This document shows positions 5,567 to 7,003 of a stretch of DNA of 7,003 bases, piece by piece. How positions within the stretch are numbered: the stretch's first letter is position 1; every line of letters begins with the position of its first letter. Location: assembly GCA_964419255.1 (NCBI GenBank), contig CAYQOU010000113.1:1-7003 (forward strand), in the 5' to 3' direction. The stretch comes from CAZPHU01 sp964419255. Its GTDB lineage: Bacteria; Fibrobacterota; Chitinivibrionia; Chitinivibrionales; CAYFVL01. The notes under the pieces were generated by a model, which had not been told where the DNA came from, searched no databases, and saw only the letters and a program-made list of their open reading frames with translations. Both the position numbers and the translations under genes were made by a program.

Positions 5567-6418
5567 CTATCTGCTCTGCTCAGGCATTGTTTTGTTTCGC
5601 CTGTTTTCTCCGGTTTTCATTCGTTTCAGGCCATCTTGAGCGACCAGATCGTGCCGATTTATCTTGAGTGCTTTCTTGAAATATGCTACCGCCTGACTGT
5701 CCTTGCCCCTGGCTTCATAGGCTCTGCCCAGAAATGCGAGAGCGGTGCTGTAACCCCATTGAGGCGCTGTGGGAGATTTTTTTTGGCCTGATTCCCGGGC
5801 GAAGAAACTTTCGGACTTTCTCAGATACTCTATGGCTTTATCCGTGCCTCCGCCAAGAAACCCGGGGGTAAACAGGTAACTCATCCCGGCGAGGTAATGT
5901 ATCCGCGGATTATCGCGATCCAGAGAAAGAGCCGTTTTCATGTGATTCTGTACACGCGGGCCGAGAGTTACCGCCTTGAAAGGATTTCGGGATATTGCGA
6001 TGCCATACAACGTCGCCAGAAGCGCGTGGCATTCGGCACAGCTATCGGACTGCTCGAGTGCACGCCGAAATGTATCGATACCTTTGTCCAGATATTCCGA
6101 TGCGATGTCCGGATCTTTGTACGTGTCTACCGAGTAGAGCGCCTGGGTTAGTATGTAAAACTCAGCTACTCCTTTCCAGTAATAGCCGGAAAGCTCTTCT
6201 GGAGAACGCTCGGTGACATTCTGAAAGGCTGCATGCGCATCGAAAAAAAGGTCTCTGCTCCACTGATTGTATCCTTCTTGAAATATGCGAATGCCTTTGA
6301 GAAGAAGAGAATCCGGAGACAGACCCGAACCATCGGCTGCATTTTCCTGTGCATACAGCACAGCCGCCGAAAGAACAAAAAATAAGAAGGCAAAATGCCT
6401 TATGCTATTGATGTACAT
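5567..6418 (-). CDS. Exported TPR-repeat protein upstream of crtP
   Basis: From ATG 6418 this is a 283-residue protein with a clear signal peptide: a hydrophobic core FAFLFFVLSAAVLYA and probable cleavage after Ala23 (LYA-QE). The mature part is helical with TPR-like units: about 55-90 (AFQNVTERSPEELSGYYWKG), 105-140, 150-180 (KTALSLDRDNPRIHYLAGMS), and a classic pair at 222-262 (ALAFLGRAYEARGKDSQAV, then AYFKKALKINR). It also holds LFTPGFLGGGTDKAIEYL (182-199), a glycine-containing loop I recall from TPR proteins of uncertain role. Residues 127-131 read CAECH, which matches CxxCH. The upstream ATG 6430 has GGAGAGG abutting it with no spacer, and TTG 6442 would spoil the signal peptide; 6418 is 12 nt from that same GGAGAGG. 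The gene ends 81 bp before crtP, with no strong terminator between them, so it may be the first operon gene. Partner and function are unknown. Confidence 0.8.
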   Translation of the reverse strand: MYINSIRHFAFLFFVLSAAVLYAQENAADGSGLSPDSLLLKGIRIFQEGYNQWSRDLFFDAHAAFQNVTERSPEELSGYYWKGVAEFYILTQALYSVDTYKDPDIASEYLDKGIDTFRRALEQSDSCAECHALLATLYGIAISRNPFKAVTLGPRVQNHMKTALSLDRDNPRIHYLAGMSYLFTPGFLGGGTDKAIEYLRKSESFFARESGQKKSPTAPQWGYSTALAFLGRAYEARGKDSQAVAYFKKALKINRHDLVAQDGLKRMKTGENRRNKTMPEQSR

Positions 6419-6502
6419 GAATGCGAGCATCCTCTCCAACAAAAGAGCGCGTTTTCATGGCACTATCTATTGTCACCGGAAATCGCCTGTAAGAGACTCT
6501 GT

Positions 6503-6532
6503 ATAAATCCTACAAAATCTGTGCCTGTTCAA
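6503..6532 (-). promoter_or_regulatory. Candidate promoter for the TPR gene/carotenoid array
   Basis: On the minus strand TTGAAC (6532-6527) is followed after 18 nt by ATTTAT (6508-6503), about 85 bp upstream of ATG 6418. The -35 is good (TTGACA-like) but the -10 is poor, and the sigma-factor consensus of this organism is unknown. Treat it as a candidate only. Confidence 0.25.
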
Positions 6533-6778
6533 ATCTGGACATATCTATTGCTTCTTCCACCTTTGGGACAGGACGAAACGGCAAGGCAACTCTCGGCTCG
6601 AACGGCAAACTCTTCACCTCACCTCACACACCCCGCAGCGAACGGGACTCGCCACGAGGTGTATCCGGTTTTCTCTTGTAACAGAATGCACTCTCCGGAT
6701 GTTTCTTATGTGGAAGAGTTAAAACGCGGTTGCTGTCAAGGTACTTTGACTATTCTTATGAAGTAAACCGATGCGGTG

Positions 6779-6873
6779 AGTCGCACAATTCCTGGTGCTT
6801 AAGTATAGCAAATTCCGGAAATTTTTCGGAGGGTATTCCATTTCTTTCCACCATTGATTCAACCATTCAGCCC
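6779..6873 (+). repeat. Dispersed ~90-bp intergenic repeat, copy B
   Basis: This is the second copy of the element at 753-843, same orientation, with identical AGTCGCACAAT (6779-6789) and GAGGGTATTCCA (6829-6840) and an ATTGATTCAACC...GCCCT block (6852-6873) matching 19 of 22 bases. It contains a near-palindrome AAATTCCGGAAATTT absent from copy A. It lies upstream of the TPR gene, so the two copies flank the whole minus-strand array as diverged direct repeats about 6 kb apart. Whether similar copies occur elsewhere in the genome cannot be seen here. Confidence 0.75.
6802..6810 (-). promoter_or_regulatory. Extended -10-like motif inside repeat copy B
   Basis: The minus strand reads TGCTATACT (6810-6802), a good match to the extended -10 pattern TGnTATAAT, with no recognisable -35 at 17 nt. 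It would direct transcription towards the TPR gene with a leader of nearly 400 nt. Copy A of the repeat lacks it, so it is not a conserved part of the element. Weak candidate. Confidence 0.2.
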
Positions 6874-7003
6874 TCCAGAGATTGCGCGAATCATCCATTC
6901 GGACCCTCAATTGTAGGACAAGGAAAATGTCACGTGGCCCGGAAGGCTGCGGTTCATTGCAGTAGACGAGGCAAAAATAATATAAGAATATGCGCAAACT
7001 GCT

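Larger units (their letters stand above)
6419..7003. other. Long region without a convincing gene, upstream of the minus-strand array
   Basis: These 585 bp must contain the promoter of the TPR gene and probably of the carotenoid genes. Seen here are a weak sigma70-like motif (6503-6532), a weak hairpin GTCAA...TTGAC (6735-6750), repeat copy B (6779-6873) with an extended -10-like motif inside it, and a GC-rich, C-rich stretch around 6600-6660. Open frames such as plus 6395-6766 and minus 6997-6719 exist, but they lack recognisable domains and good ribosome sites. The latter runs through a repeat whose other copy is frameshifted relative to it, so I do not call either. Confidence 0.6.

Noticed and set aside
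6395..6766. 123-codon plus-strand frame
   Set aside because: It overlaps the signal-peptide end of the TPR gene, has no domain and no good ribosome site.
6719..6997. 92-codon minus-strand frame across repeat copy B
   Set aside because: Part of it looks protein-like (AEWLNQWWKEMEYPP), but the other repeat copy differs by indels that are not multiples of three, so the frame is not conserved. No start site or domain supports it.
1..7003. tRNA, rRNA, CRISPR array, transposase or prophage genes
   Set aside because: Looked for on both strands by eye. No array of regular repeats, no transposase-like frame and no structural RNA signature was found.

Overview
The window looks like bacterial chromosome of roughly balanced base composition, with compact Shine-Dalgarno-led genes. 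Its main content is a six-gene array on the minus strand (about 6418 down to 1007). The base composition is too GC-rich for Staphylococcus, although the best-recognised genes are homologues of the staphyloxanthin genes crtP, crtQ and crtO. I cannot name the phylum from sequence alone; the signal peptide, the dispersed intergenic repeat and the gene mix would fit a free-living bacterium outside the Firmicutes.

Layout. (1) 1-620, plus strand: the end of an NCS2/AzgA-type nucleobase permease. It appears to be a pseudogene: a conserved N-terminal motif is joined directly, and out of frame, to the C-terminal 180 or so residues, with the middle of the protein missing. (2) 621-1006: a convergent intergenic region with short hairpins, an 8-bp tandem duplication and one copy of a ~90-bp repeat. 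(3) 1007-5485, minus strand, read right to left: crtP-like carotenoid oxidase, crtQ-like glycosyltransferase, crtO-like acyltransferase, an alpha/beta hydrolase and a DinB-superfamily protein. Gaps are 7, -4, 6 and 15 bp, so this is very probably one transcript. (4) 5567-6418, minus strand: an exported TPR protein, 81 bp upstream of crtP and possibly the first gene of the operon. (5) 6419-7003: a long region without a convincing gene, with weak promoter-like motifs and a second copy of the repeat in the same orientation as the first. The two repeats therefore bracket the whole minus-strand array.

How the genes fit together. By homology, CrtP oxidises a terminal methyl group of a (probably C30) carotenoid towards a carboxyl, CrtQ glycosylates that carboxyl, and CrtO esterifies the sugar with a fatty acid, giving a membrane-embedded acylglycosyl carotenoate like staphyloxanthin. 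The synthase (CrtM or HpnCDE), the first desaturase (CrtN) and the aldehyde dehydrogenase are not in the window. The alpha/beta hydrolase, the DinB-like protein and the exported TPR protein are not part of the described S. aureus crtOPQMN operon and are the new elements here. All functional calls are homology-level readings by eye; no database search was run.
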